Source: Pseudomonadota bacterium (GTDB lineage: Bacteria > Pseudomonadota > Gammaproteobacteria > Steroidobacterales > Steroidobacteraceae). Taken from it: DNA of 60,252 bases. Of the stretch, positions 16,969-26,510 are shown piece after piece (positions within the stretch are counted from its first letter, which is position 1; each line of letters begins with the position of its first letter). The stretch is from NCBI GenBank assembly GCA_021790795.1, contig JAJYFU010000004.1:1-60252 (forward strand). Direction: 5' to 3'. The position numbers and the translations under genes were made by a program. The notes beneath the pieces were generated by a model. The model worked only from the letters and a program-made list of their open reading frames with translations. It was not told the DNA's origin and made no database searches.

Positions 16969-19900
16969 TCACTCGCCCTGCGCCGCGGCCGAATCGGCGG
17001 CGAATTCGCGCTCACGCGCGCCGCGCGCGCGCTCGACCAGCGGTGCGATCGCCTCGAGCAGCTCGGTTTCCTGGTAAGGCTTGCCGAGATAGTCGTCGAC
17101 GCCGAACTCTATGGCGCGCGCGCGATGCTTGTCCCCGACGCGCGAGGTGATCATGATGATGGGCACGTCGCGCAACCGCGGGTCGTTCCGTACGTGCGCG
17201 GCGACTTCATAGCCGTCCATGCGCGGCATTTCGATGTCGAGCAGGATGATGTCCGGCACGTGATCCTGCAACAGGGTCACCGCGTCCATCCCGTCGCGGG
17301 CGGTGAGGACGCGCATGCCGTTGCGCTCGAGCAGCCGCTGGGTGACGCGACGCACCGTGATGGAGTCATCGACCACCAGCGCGAAAGTGCGTCGGTCGGT
17401 CGACTCGGAGACCGCCGGCGCGGTGCCACGGCCGCGCCATTCCGCGCGCACCAGCGCGCCGATGTCCAGAATGATGACGATCCGCCCATCGCCCAGGATG
17501 GTCGCGCCGGACACCCCACGGATGCTCGCGATCTGCGGACCGACCGATTTGACGACGATCTCGCGGTTGCCGAGCAGCTCGTCGGCGACCAGCGCGGTCG
17601 AGTGTTCCCCGGCACGAACCAACACCACGGGAAGCGTGACGTCCTGCTCCGGCAGCGGCGAGGGCGGCAGACCGACGAACACCGCCAGGTGCTGGAAGCG
17701 ATAGCGCTGTCCGCCGTATTCGAAGGTCGCGGACTCCGTGCCCAGATGCAGGCTCACCTGCTCCAGCGGCAGGCGCAGCACGCCCTCGACGGTCGGCAGC
17801 GGGAGCGCGTAGAACTCGTCGCCCGCGCGCACGATGAGCGCATGGCTGATCGCAAGCGTGAACGGCAATCTGATCGTGAATGCGGTGCCCTGGCCCGACC
17901 GGGTCTCCATGTGCAGTGCGCCGCCGAGACGCTTGATCTCGGTGGCCACCACGTCCATCCCGACGCCCCGTCCGGCTTGTTGCGTGAGGCTACCGGCGGT
18001 GGAGAATCCCGGCTCGAGAATCAGCTGCATGGCCTCCTCGTCGCTCACCGATCCGGTCGAGATCAACCCCAGCGCACGGCCCTTGGCGCGGATCGCCTCG
18101 AGGTTCATGCCCGCGCCGTCGTCACTGAGACGCACCACCACCTGGGCGCCTTCGCGCCGCAGCTGCAGACTGATCCGTCCGGCGGGTGGCTTCCCCGCAC
18201 GGGTACGTTCCTCGGGCGACTCGATGCCGTGCACCACCGCGTTGCGCAGCATGTGCTCGAAGGGCGGCAACATGTGCTCGAGCACCTGCCGGTCGAGCTC
18301 GCCGGCGGCGCCCTCGACGACGAGCTCGGCGCGCTTGCCGGTGTCGGCGGCCGCCTGGCGCACGATGCGCGACAGCCGCTGTACGTGCTGTTGGAACGGA
18401 ACCATGCGGGTGCGCATCAGGCCGTTCTGCAGCTCGGTCATGGTGCGCGCCTGCTGCTGCAGGAGCGTCTGTCCGTCCTTGGCCAGGTTCTCGAGCAACT
18501 GCTGCAGGCTCGCCACGTCATTGGCTGTTTCGGCGAGCGCCCGCGAAAACTGTTGAATGGAGGAGTAGCGGTCGAGCTCGAGCGGATCGAAATCGGAGCG
18601 GTGGGTGGCTTCCGGGTCGTGGCGATGCAGGATCTGCGCCTCGGTTTCGATCTCGAGGCTGCGCAGTTGCTCCTTCAGGCGCGTCACGGTGCGCGACAGC
18701 TCCCCGAGATTGAAGTCGATGGAGCTGATCTGCTGCTCCAGGCGCGAGCGGGCGATGCTCGCCTCGCCGGCGACGTTGAGCAGCTTGTCGAGCAGTTCGG
18801 CGTCGACTCGCGCCATCTCCTGCCGCTCCGCCGGCGCAACCGGCTCACGCCCCGGCGGCACCGGCGAAGGCGCCACGAGCGGCTCGGACGGCAGGGCTGG
18901 CAGCGGCTCGTTCGCCGCCTGGATCGCGGCGCCGGCTTCGACCGGTCGCAGCACCGGAAACGTGTCCGGCTCGAGCGGCGCGGGCTCCTCCGTTGCAAAC
19001 GACTCCAGCGGCTCGAACAATTGCGGCGGCGCCGCGGCCGGCGCCAGAACGGGCGGCTCGAGCGGTCCTGCCTCCACGGGTTGCGGCTCGGACTCGACGG
19101 TCTCGAGGGGTTCCACGGACTGCGGTTGCGGCACGGGCGCGCTCTGGGCGGCTTCTGAAGGTTCAGCCCGGGTCCCACCCGGCTGCGTCATGGCCCGGAT
19201 GCGCGCGATCAGCGCACGCGCCGGCGAAACGCCCTGCCCATTGACCACCGCCTCGCGCATGCCGGCCAGCTGATCGAGGCTGGCCTGAATGACATCGAAC
19301 ACGCCTTCACTGGCGAGGAGCGAGCCGTCCTCGGCCTGACCCACCAGCGTCTCGAGCTCGTGCGACAGGTCGCCCATCGCCAGAATACCGGCCATGCGCG
19401 CACCGCCCTTGAGCGTATGGAGAGCGCGCTTGAGCTCGATCGCGCCCTCGGTGCTGTTCGGACTCGCCCGCCACTGCTCGAGTGTGCGCTCGGACCCTTC
19501 GATCAGCTCGAGGGCCTCCTCGGAGAAGACCGCGGCCACTTCCGGATCGTAGTCTGCCGCAGATGCGGCCGTGTCCGACGCAGGCGTGCTTGCCGCGGCC
19601 CTTTCGGAAACATCCCTGCCCTTCGCTGCGTCCACGTTCGCGGCGGGCGGTTCGCGAGCGATCGCGTCCGATGACAGCGGGCCGGCGGACGGCGCACTTT
19701 CCCGCGCGCCTTCGGCCGGCTCGGCAACCGCCGCTCGGGCGGCCGCCTGCTCGGCGGCGGCGATGCGCCGATCCAGCGCCTGTTCCGCCTCGGCGAGCCG
19801 CTTGACCAGCATCTGGTGACTGGCGAAGTAGCCCGTGGGCTCCTCCATGTGCTCCGCGACCGACTCCATTGCCGTCATGCAGTCGGCCAGCAGCGTCAGA

Positions 19901-22512
19901 TCTGAGTTGCTCAGGCCGGCGCCGTGCGCATAGACGCGCCGGATCCAGTGGTCCAGCGGCTCGGCGAGCCGCACGCCGTGGCGCGCTTGCGCCGCTTTCG
20001 AGCTGCCGACCAGCGTATGGCAGGCGCGATAAACCTCCTCGGGCAGCGCGTGCGGCTCCGGCGCGCTGGCTTCGCCCCTGAGGTAGCCGCGAATAGCGGC
20101 CACGTGCGTTTCCGTCTCGCGCGCGTAGATCTCGCGCAGACCTTCGTCGAGAGGCGGTGGGGCCTGCCGCGGCGAGACCATGCCTGAGACCGCCGCGGAA
20201 CGCTCCCGGAGGCCGCCGTCTCCGGCGGGCCGCTCCGCGCTGCGCGGCTCATCCCGCGGCGCGGCGGGCTCGCGCGGCTCGCGGCCAGCGGCGATGGCGT
20301 GCGCCGTAGCCGTGATGCCCGCGACGTCGGTGACCGCTGGCCGGCCGGACTCCAACTGCTCGATCAGCTGCGGAAGCGCCGCGATCGCCTGGCGGAGCTC
20401 CTCGAGAATGGCCGGGCTGCGCGTCAGCGTGTTGTCGAGCAGCCGGTTGAGAAGACTCTCGACCGACCAGGCGAGCTCGCCGAGCTCGCGCGCGCCGACC
20501 ATGCGGCCGCTACCCTTGAGGGTGTGGAACGAGCGGCGCACGATCTCGAGCGCATCGCGGTCCAGCGGATTCTGATCCCAGAGCGGAAAGTGCCGTCGGA
20601 TCCGAGCGAGCTCTTCGCGAGCCTCTTCCACGAACAGCGCGATCAGCTCCGAGTTGGCGTTCTCGGCGAGCGCGGTCAGCTTGCCGGTCGCGGACAGCGA
20701 CGGCGGCGCGGGAGGCATTCCCAGATCCGGGTAGGTGCCCGACAGGTGCCCATCGCCCGCTGGGGTCATCAACACGGTCTTGGCGAAAGCCGACGGCTCG
20801 ATCGGCGCGAGCGGCAATTCCGGCGGCGCTCGTTCGAGCACCTGCAGGCACGAGTGAGCGTTGTCCAGCATGTACCAGGGATCGCTGCGGCCGGCCTGCA
20901 GCGTCTCCATGTAGTACTCGAGGCTGACGATGGCGTCGGCCAGCCGATCGAGCCAGCCAGGCGGTGACGGCTGCGCATCGGGACGCATGATCCGGCGCAG
21001 CTGCGTGGCAATGCCCTCGACGACTTCCACCGCCCGGGTCTTGCCCAGCATCAGCAGCGCCGCCTTCAGTCCGGTCACCAGGCCCTGCCAGCTGTCGAGC
21101 GCCGCGGCGTCCGGCTTGCCGCCGAGGCTCTGGGTGACCGCCTCCTTGATCCACGCCAGGTTCTGAATGCACTCGCGCAGCACCGCGGCCTGCACCTGCT
21201 GGAATTCGCGATCCTCGCCCTGCTGGTTCGCCTCGCCGCCGGCGGCCGGTCTGATCATGCCGACCAGGCTGTCGTCCAGCCGGTCCTCCACCGCGATCAG
21301 CGCGGCGGCGATTTCCACGAGCGCCGCTTCGTCGGCCGGCTCGGTGCCGGCAAGGATGCGCTCGAGTCTGTCGGTCTGCGCCTGCACGGCCGCGCGCTGT
21401 GCGCCCAGTCCCAACACGCCAAGGGTGTCGCCGATCTTGCGCAGCAGCGCCACCTGCGGGCGCAACTCCTCGCCCTGGCTCACGCCGCGGCGCACGAACT
21501 GCTCGAGCACCTCCTTGACCTTGGCGAGATCCTCGCGTATCGCCACCGCGACGGTTTGCATGAGCTTGACGTTCGGCGCCGAAAGGCTCTCACGCTCCTG
21601 CTCGATGCTCTCGTCGACCGGCAGCAGCTCGGCGAGCCGGAACGAGGTGCGCACGGCCGAGACACGCACGCCGTTGCTGGTGGAGCGGCCGACGTAATAC
21701 AGAAGGTTGTTCAGCAGATCGACCGGTGGGCTCTGGCAGTAGCGGGTCTCTCCCAACTGGTAGAGCCGCCGCATCTCGCGGTCGGCCAGCCCCAGCAGCC
21801 GCTTGACCGACACGCCGCTCTCGAGCCCGCCCTCGCGCAGCGCCTCGATCATCGCCCCGATCACCCACCAGAGTTGGAAAACGGGTTGGCGTGAGGCCGA
21901 CTGCTCGAGCTTCTCGGCCACACCGGCGATCGCCGCGAGATTCTGCTCGACGCGCTCGCCGCGGATCCAGCCGATCATGCCCGTTTGCAACTGCGCGCGC
22001 AGCCGGCGGCACCACTGCTCGATACCGATCTGCGGCTCCCCGGGCGAGGCGGCACGCGGCTGCGCCTGCTTGTCCGATTTGAGATTCAGCAGCAGCAGCG
22101 TGCCTTCCGAGAGCAGTGCGCTACCGCGCACGGCCCGCAGGTCGTTCAGCAACGGCAGCAGCACCAGCGCAATGTCGCGCCCACCGCCGAGCACTCGCTC
22201 GAGATAGCCCGGCAGCTGCACCAGCGCGCGCAGCAGCGCGTCGAGACTCTCGGCCTGGCCCTTGCGCTCGGTGACGGTGGCGAGCAGGTAGTCGGCCACC
22301 AGCTCCATTTCCTCGGCAAGCAGAGCCGCGCCGTAGATCTCCAGAACCCGCAATACACCTTGGGCCTGATGCAGCTCGTGCTTGCAGCGCTCGAGCAGCG
22401 TCACGTTGTCCGGCTGCTCGAGATAGCTCTCGATGGCCGCGCGAGCCTCGCTCAGCGTCTGCGCGAGCTCGTGCCCGACCACCTCGAGCGTCTGGGAAGC
22501 GACTTCGGACAT
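16969..22512 (-). CDS. chpA: Hybrid chemosensory histidine kinase ChpA/PilL
   Basis: CheA-type kinase of the type IV pilus chemosensory system; phosphorylates PilG and PilH. The 1847-residue protein starts at MSEVASQTLEVVGHELAQTL with FimL-like helical domains. Three histidine phosphotransfer domains follow with intact motifs: FHTLKGSGRM (about 662), CHTLVGSSKA (about 832) and LHTLKGGARM (about 1030). A Pro/Glu-rich linker leads to the CheA dimerisation and ATPase core (MLRNAVVHGIE about 1424, DDGAGMNLEAI about 1462, GRGVGMDVVA about 1519), a CheW domain, and a C-terminal receiver with phosphorylatable Asp in ILLDIEMPRMDGYE (about 1757). P. aeruginosa ChpA is longer (about 2470) with more phosphotransfer domains. 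I chose the ATG at 22512, 22 bp after the pilJ stop. Confidence 0.95.
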   Translation of the reverse strand: MSEVASQTLEVVGHELAQTLSEARAAIESYLEQPDNVTLLERCKHELHQAQGVLRVLEIYGAALLAEEMELVADYLLATVTERKGQAESLDALLRALVQLPGYLERVLGGGRDIALVLLPLLNDLRAVRGSALLSEGTLLLLNLKSDKQAQPRAASPGEPQIGIEQWCRRLRAQLQTGMIGWIRGERVEQNLAAIAGVAEKLEQSASRQPVFQLWWVIGAMIEALREGGLESGVSVKRLLGLADREMRRLYQLGETRYCQSPPVDLLNNLLYYVGRSTSNGVRVSAVRTSFRLAELLPVDESIEQERESLSAPNVKLMQTVAVAIREDLAKVKEVLEQFVRRGVSQGEELRPQVALLRKIGDTLGVLGLGAQRAAVQAQTDRLERILAGTEPADEAALVEIAAALIAVEDRLDDSLVGMIRPAAGGEANQQGEDREFQQVQAAVLRECIQNLAWIKEAVTQSLGGKPDAAALDSWQGLVTGLKAALLMLGKTRAVEVVEGIATQLRRIMRPDAQPSPPGWLDRLADAIVSLEYYMETLQAGRSDPWYMLDNAHSCLQVLERAPPELPLAPIEPSAFAKTVLMTPAGDGHLSGTYPDLGMPPAPPSLSATGKLTALAENANSELIALFVEEAREELARIRRHFPLWDQNPLDRDALEIVRRSFHTLKGSGRMVGARELGELAWSVESLLNRLLDNTLTRSPAILEELRQAIAALPQLIEQLESGRPAVTDVAGITATAHAIAAGREPREPAAPRDEPRSAERPAGDGGLRERSAAVSGMVSPRQAPPPLDEGLREIYARETETHVAAIRGYLRGEASAPEPHALPEEVYRACHTLVGSSKAAQARHGVRLAEPLDHWIRRVYAHGAGLSNSDLTLLADCMTAMESVAEHMEEPTGYFASHQMLVKRLAEAEQALDRRIAAAEQAAARAAVAEPAEGARESAPSAGPLSSDAIAREPPAANVDAAKGRDVSERAAASTPASDTAASAADYDPEVAAVFSEEALELIEGSERTLEQWRASPNSTEGAIELKRALHTLKGGARMAGILAMGDLSHELETLVGQAEDGSLLASEGVFDVIQASLDQLAGMREAVVNGQGVSPARALIARIRAMTQPGGTRAEPSEAAQSAPVPQPQSVEPLETVESEPQPVEAGPLEPPVLAPAAAPPQLFEPLESFATEEPAPLEPDTFPVLRPVEAGAAIQAANEPLPALPSEPLVAPSPVPPGREPVAPAERQEMARVDAELLDKLLNVAGEASIARSRLEQQISSIDFNLGELSRTVTRLKEQLRSLEIETEAQILHRHDPEATHRSDFDPLELDRYSSIQQFSRALAETANDVASLQQLLENLAKDGQTLLQQQARTMTELQNGLMRTRMVPFQQHVQRLSRIVRQAAADTGKRAELVVEGAAGELDRQVLEHMLPPFEHMLRNAVVHGIESPEERTRAGKPPAGRISLQLRREGAQVVVRLSDDGAGMNLEAIRAKGRALGLISTGSVSDEEAMQLILEPGFSTAGSLTQQAGRGVGMDVVATEIKRLGGALHMETRSGQGTAFTIRLPFTLAISHALIVRAGDEFYALPLPTVEGVLRLPLEQVSLHLGTESATFEYGGQRYRFQHLAVFVGLPPSPLPEQDVTLPVVLVRAGEHSTALVADELLGNREIVVKSVGPQIASIRGVSGATILGDGRIVIILDIGALVRAEWRGRGTAPAVSESTDRRTFALVVDDSITVRRVTQRLLERNGMRVLTARDGMDAVTLLQDHVPDIILLDIEMPRMDGYEVAAHVRNDPRLRDVPIIMITSRVGDKHRARAIEFGVDDYLGKPYQETELLEAIAPLVERARGAREREFAADSAAAQGE

Positions 22513-22534
22513 CAACGGGCTCCGGACGACGGAC

Positions 22535-23884
22535 TCAACTGCCGCCGGCGGCGGTGATGGGCGGGGCGGGCGCGGCCGTCGTGCCGGCCTGCGGGCGCTT
22601 GTATGCGCCCGTTGCGCCCGGGGACGGGCCGCCGGGCAAGCGGAACCCGGCCGCCGCGCGTCGCAAGCCCGCCGACAGCTCGGCCAACTGCGCGATCGCG
22701 GCAGAGGTGGCATTGGTCGATTCCGCGGTCTGCACGCTGATCTCCCTCAGGACCTGCATGTTGCGCGCGATATTCTGGGCGCCGCTCGCCTGGGCGCGTG
22801 CGCTGCCGGAGATGTTCTGCACGAGGCTGGCGATCTGATTCGACACCTGCTCGATCTCATCGAGGGCCGCGCCGGCGTTCTCCGCCAGCAGGGCGCCGCC
22901 CACCACGTCGGTGGTGCTACGTTCCATCGACACCACCGCTTCGTTGGTGTCCGTCTGAATGGTTCGGACCAGGACCTCGATCTGCTTGGTGGCATTGGCG
23001 GCGCGCTCGGCCAGCCGCTGCACCTCGTCGGCGACCACCGCGAAGCCGCGACCCGCCTCCCCGGCCATGGACGCCTGAATCGAGGCATTCAGCGCCAGTA
23101 TGTTCGTCTGCTCGGCGATGTCGTTGATCAGCTCGACGATGTTGCCGATCTCCTGCGAGCTCTCTCCGAGGCGCTTGATGCGCTTGGAGGTCTCCTGGAT
23201 CGTCTCGCGGATCGCGTTCATTCCGTCGATGGTCCGCCGCACCGCATCGCCCCCTTTGTGGGCGATCTCCACCGAGTGGCGGGCCACGTCGGCGGCCCGT
23301 TCCGCATTGCCCGAGACTTCGGCCACCGAGTTCGCCATGCCGGAGGCCGACTCGGTCGCCGAGGCGATCTGCTTGGACTGGGCGCTGCTCGCCTTGGCGA
23401 GATGCTGCGAAAGCGCCTGGGTCTGGCGAGCGGCGCTGTCGAGCTGGATCGCCGAGTGGTTGATGGTGGTGACCAGGCCGCGCAGCGCATCGACCGCGTA
23501 ATTGATCGAGTCGGCGATCGCGCCGGTGATCTCCTCGGTGACCGTCGCCTGAACGGTGAGATCGCCGTCGGCGAGGCTCGAAAGCTCATCGAGCAGCCGC
23601 AGGATGGCCTGTTGATTGCGGTCGTTCTCCTTGCGCTGGGTCTCGGCGGCGAAGCGCTGATCCTGAACCTTCTTGTCGATGCGGCCGGCAAGCACGATGG
23701 CCGCCGCCAGCAGCGCCGCCGCCGCCACGGCCAACACCAGTGGTCCGAGGCGCGCCAGCGCCGAGCCGGCGCCGGCGCCGGCGAAATAGGCAGCCACTGC
23801 GCCGAGAAGGATCAAGACCGCGCTGCCGGTCAACAGTCCGGTGAGTGCGCGCGACTGTCCGGCGCTCGCCGTGCGAGCGTTCAT
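22535..23884 (-). CDS. pilJ: Short methyl-accepting chemotaxis protein PilJ lacking a periplasmic sensor
   Basis: Chemoreceptor of the twitching-motility pathway, 449 residues. Two membrane helices (ALTGLLTGSAVLILLGAVAA and ARLGPLVLAVAAAALLAA) are joined by only about ten residues, so almost nothing is outside the membrane. A HAMP-like region and a full signalling hairpin follow, with the highly conserved tip EQTNILALNASIQASMAGEA and GRGFAVVADEVQRLAERAA. P. aeruginosa PilJ is about 680 residues and has a large periplasmic part with PilJ-type modules, which is missing here. The ATG at 23884 overlaps the pilI stop as ATGA. The C-terminal tail is Pro/Ala-rich. Confidence 0.9.
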   Translation of the reverse strand: MNARTASAGQSRALTGLLTGSAVLILLGAVAAYFAGAGAGSALARLGPLVLAVAAAALLAAAIVLAGRIDKKVQDQRFAAETQRKENDRNQQAILRLLDELSSLADGDLTVQATVTEEITGAIADSINYAVDALRGLVTTINHSAIQLDSAARQTQALSQHLAKASSAQSKQIASATESASGMANSVAEVSGNAERAADVARHSVEIAHKGGDAVRRTIDGMNAIRETIQETSKRIKRLGESSQEIGNIVELINDIAEQTNILALNASIQASMAGEAGRGFAVVADEVQRLAERAANATKQIEVLVRTIQTDTNEAVVSMERSTTDVVGGALLAENAGAALDEIEQVSNQIASLVQNISGSARAQASGAQNIARNMQVLREISVQTAESTNATSAAIAQLAELSAGLRRAAAGFRLPGGPSPGATGAYKRPQAGTTAAPAPPITAAGGS

Positions 23885-24444
23885 GCCGCCGCTTCCGCGA
23901 ATGCCGCGCTTTCCAGCAGCGAGCGCAGGCTGAGCACCGGCCATTGCTCGCCCGAGCGCCGGAACGATCCGGCCAAGTAGTGCTCGCAGCGGGCCATGGT
24001 CGGAGGCGCCTCGGCGCAGAACTCGCTCTCGGCGAAACGGCGGAAGCCGAGCACCTCGTCGACGAGCAGCCCGGCGGGAATCTCCCGATGGTTCACCGCC
24101 ACCACCCGCGTCGTGCGCCCCATCGGCGTGGCGCCGCTGCCGACGAACTGGCGCAGATCGATGATCGGCAGAAGCTGTCCGCGCACGTTGGCGAGCCCTT
24201 TGATCCAGGGTTTGGCACCGGGGACTCGGGTCATGCCCGCCGGCACGCCCAGAACCTCGCGCGTCTCCTCGCGCGCCACCAGGTACAGATCGCCGGCCAT
24301 GCGCAAAGCGACGCCGACCCACTCGCGCTGCGGCGCGCCTTCCTGGCTCGATTGCGCGGAGACCGACCGGGCTCGACGCTCGAGCTCGCAGAGCAGCTCG
24401 AAGGGCCGGTCGCGAAGCGCGTTGAGCGGCTGCGTGTCACTCAT
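23881..24444 (-). CDS. pilI: CheW-like adaptor PilI
   Basis: Couples PilJ to ChpA. The 187-residue CheW-fold protein has REWVGVALRMAGDLYLVARE, IKGLANVRGQLLPIIDLRQF and RTTRVVAVNHREIPAGLLVD, with the strand order of CheW, and ends in LSLRSLLES. The gene lies 62 bp downstream of pilH. Its TGA stop overlaps the pilJ ATG by four bases, indicating translational coupling. Confidence 0.92.
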   Translation of the reverse strand: MSDTQPLNALRDRPFELLCELERRARSVSAQSSQEGAPQREWVGVALRMAGDLYLVAREETREVLGVPAGMTRVPGAKPWIKGLANVRGQLLPIIDLRQFVGSGATPMGRTTRVVAVNHREIPAGLLVDEVLGFRRFAESEFCAEAPPTMARCEHYLAGSFRRSGEQWPVLSLRSLLESAAFAEAAA

Positions 24445-24506
24445 GCCGCAAGTGCGCCTGGGAGTTGTCGGTCAGTCGCGAGACCTGGGTTTCCATCGGG
24501 AGGGGC

Positions 24507-24872
24507 TCAGCTCGCGAGCGTCGAGCGCGCTTTGGCGACCAGCTGGTCCGGAGACACCGGCTTGACCATGTAGTCGACCGCGCCCTGGCGCAGGCCCCAG
24601 ATCCGATCGGTCTCCTGCCCCTTGGAGGTCACCATGATGATTGGAATCTGGCGCGTGCGGGGATCATTGACCAGCGCCCGCGTCGCCTGATAGCCGTTCA
24701 TGCCCGGCATGACGATATCCATGAAGATGAGGTCGGGGCTCATCTCGCGCGCGAGCCGTACGCCTTCGGCCCCGTCGGCGGCGGCGGCGGTGCGATAACC
24801 GTGCTTCTGGAGCGCCGTCTGCATCACATGCACCTCCGTGGGCGAATCGTCGACGATGAGGATCAGCGCCAT
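24507..24872 (-). CDS. pilH: Response regulator PilH
   Basis: Single-domain CheY-like regulator of the Chp system, in Pseudomonas linked to pilus retraction. The receiver shows LILIVDDSPTEVHVMQ, the phospho-acceptor Asp in LIFMDIVMPGMNGYQATRAL, IIMVTSKGQETD and VDYMVKPV. I chose the ATG at 24872 because GGGAG lies nine bases upstream and the 121-residue product has the usual PilH length. The upstream ATG at 24881 overlaps the pilG stop (ATGA) and is a real alternative. Confidence 0.94.
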   Translation of the reverse strand: MALILIVDDSPTEVHVMQTALQKHGYRTAAAADGAEGVRLAREMSPDLIFMDIVMPGMNGYQATRALVNDPRTRQIPIIMVTSKGQETDRIWGLRQGAVDYMVKPVSPDQLVAKARSTLAS

Positions 24873-24877
24873 GACCA

Positions 24878-25288
24878 TCATCTCCCGATATGCGTTTCAA
24901 TCGCGCTGAGGAGCTCGTCCTTGGTGAAGGGCTTGGTCAGGTAATGCTCGGATCCGACGATCCGGCCCCGCGCACGGTCGAAAAGGCCGTCCTTGGACGA
25001 CAGCATGATGACGGGAATGGAGCGGAACACCTTGTTGTGCTTGATCAGCGAACAGGTCTGATACCCGTCGAGCCGCGGCATCATGATGTCGACGAAGACG
25101 ATATCCGGCTGATGATCGGCGATCTTCGAAAGCGCATCGAAGCCGTCGATAGCCGTATACACCTCGCAACCTTCTTTGGCGAGAAGCGTCTCGGCCGTAC
25201 GGCGTATCGTTTTGCTGTCATCGATCACCAGGACCTTCAGGCCCTGGAGTTTCGTGTTGCTGGCGTTCACGGCCACGCAACTCCTCAT
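24878..25288 (-). CDS. pilG: Response regulator PilG
   Basis: First gene of the Chp operon; CheY-like output regulator that in Pseudomonas promotes pilus extension and cAMP synthesis. The receiver has LKVLVIDDSKTIRRTAETLL, phospho-acceptor Asp in IVFVDIMMPRLDGYQTC, PVIMLSSKDGLFDRARGRIV and YLTKPFTKDELL, closely matching PilG. The ATG at 25288 is used here. An AGGAG inside its first codons places alternative GTG starts at 25276 and 25270. It is divergent from gshB, with about 240 bp between. No convincing promoter was recognised there. Confidence 0.95.
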   Translation of the reverse strand: MRSCVAVNASNTKLQGLKVLVIDDSKTIRRTAETLLAKEGCEVYTAIDGFDALSKIADHQPDIVFVDIMMPRLDGYQTCSLIKHNKVFRSIPVIMLSSKDGLFDRARGRIVGSEHYLTKPFTKDELLSAIETHIGR

Positions 25289-25525
25289 TGCAGTCGACGG
25301 AGGCTCGGACGGCCGCCACGATGACGGTCTCCGCCCCAGGGGCCCGAGCGTACACGCAATTCCCGAACCGGCGCCATTGGGGCCGCAGACCCCGAGAACT
25401 TATGCAGATTTTCTTTTAACATATCGGAAGAACCCTCGCCATGCCGTCTACGTCACGGTTTTCGTATGTCGATCGCAAGCGAGCCGCCCCCAGACAGGCA
25501 CGAGCGCTCCTGGCATCATCCTCCC

Positions 25526-26500
25526 ATGTCGACCGTTCGTCTGGGCGTGATCATGGACCCGATTCACGCTATCCACTACGCCAAGGACTCGACGCTGGCC
25601 ATGCTGCTTGCCGCCCAGGCACGCGGCTGGTCGCTCGTTTATCTCGAGCAGCGGGACTTGTGGCTGCGGGACGGAGTCGCCTGGGGCCGGACCCGTCCGC
25701 TGCGGGTCAAGGCCGATCCGGCCGGCTGGTTCGAGCTCGGCGAGTCGGCCGCGACCCCCTTGGGACGGCTCGATTGCATCCTGATGAGGAAAGACCCGCC
25801 CTTCGACACCGAGTACATCTATACGACGTACATCCTGGAGCGGGCGGAGCTCGCGGGCGCTCGGGTGGTGAATCGCCCGCGCGGCCTGCGGGACATGAAC
25901 GAAAAGGTCTACACCGCCTGGTTCCCCGAGTGCTGCGCGCCAACCCTGATCACGCGCGACATGGCCGATATGGCCGCATTCCTGCGCGAGCACGGCAAGA
26001 TCGTCTGCAAGCCGCTGCACGGCATGGGTGGGCGCTCGATCTTCGTGCTCGAGCAGCATGACAAGAACATGGGCGTGGTGTTCGAGACGCTCACCGACTA
26101 TGGACAGCGCTTCGCGATCGTGCAGCGCTATCTGCCCGAGATCGCCACCGACGGCGACACGCGAGTGCTGCTGATCGACGGAGAACCCCTCCCTTATGCG
26201 CTCGCGCGCATCCCCCTGCCGCACGACAATCGCGGCAATCTCGCCGCGGGCGCACGGGCGCAGGTCCGGGCGTTGAGCGAGCGGGAGCGCTGGCTCGCCG
26301 GGCAGATCGGCCCGGCGCTCGCAGCCCAGGGAATGCTGTTCGTCGGGCTCGACGTGATCGGCGGTCATGTCACAGAGATCAACGTGACCAGCCCCACAGG
26401 CATCCGCGAGATCGAGAAGCAGCACCCCATCGGCATAGGCGAGCGCCTGATGCAGGCCATCGAGCGGCGGCTCGCCGGCGCATCGGCGCCGTTGGCCTGA
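25526..26500 (+). CDS. gshB: Glutathione synthetase
   Basis: ATP-grasp enzyme that joins glycine to gamma-glutamylcysteine. The 324-residue protein has all GshB landmarks: LGVIMDPIHAIHYAKDSTLA, LMRKDPPFDTEYIYTTYIL, the ATP-grasp core CKPLHGMGGRSIFVL, the ERYLPEI-like QRYLPEIATDGDTRVLLIDG and FVGLDVIGGHVTEINVTSPT. The ATG at 25526 gives the usual N-terminus (MSTVRLGVIMDP). It heads the gshB-tonB-yqgE-ruvX-pyrB series, as in Pseudomonas. Confidence 0.96.
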   Translation: MSTVRLGVIMDPIHAIHYAKDSTLAMLLAAQARGWSLVYLEQRDLWLRDGVAWGRTRPLRVKADPAGWFELGESAATPLGRLDCILMRKDPPFDTEYIYTTYILERAELAGARVVNRPRGLRDMNEKVYTAWFPECCAPTLITRDMADMAAFLREHGKIVCKPLHGMGGRSIFVLEQHDKNMGVVFETLTDYGQRFAIVQRYLPEIATDGDTRVLLIDGEPLPYALARIPLPHDNRGNLAAGARAQVRALSERERWLAGQIGPALAAQGMLFVGLDVIGGHVTEINVTSPTGIREIEKQHPIGIGERLMQAIERRLAGASAPLA

Positions 26501-26510
26501 GCGGCGATCG

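Noticed and set aside
17125-19158. 677-codon plus-strand frame opposite chpA
   Set aside because: Rich in His, Arg, Leu and Gln, as expected from antisense of a GC-rich gene; no domains.
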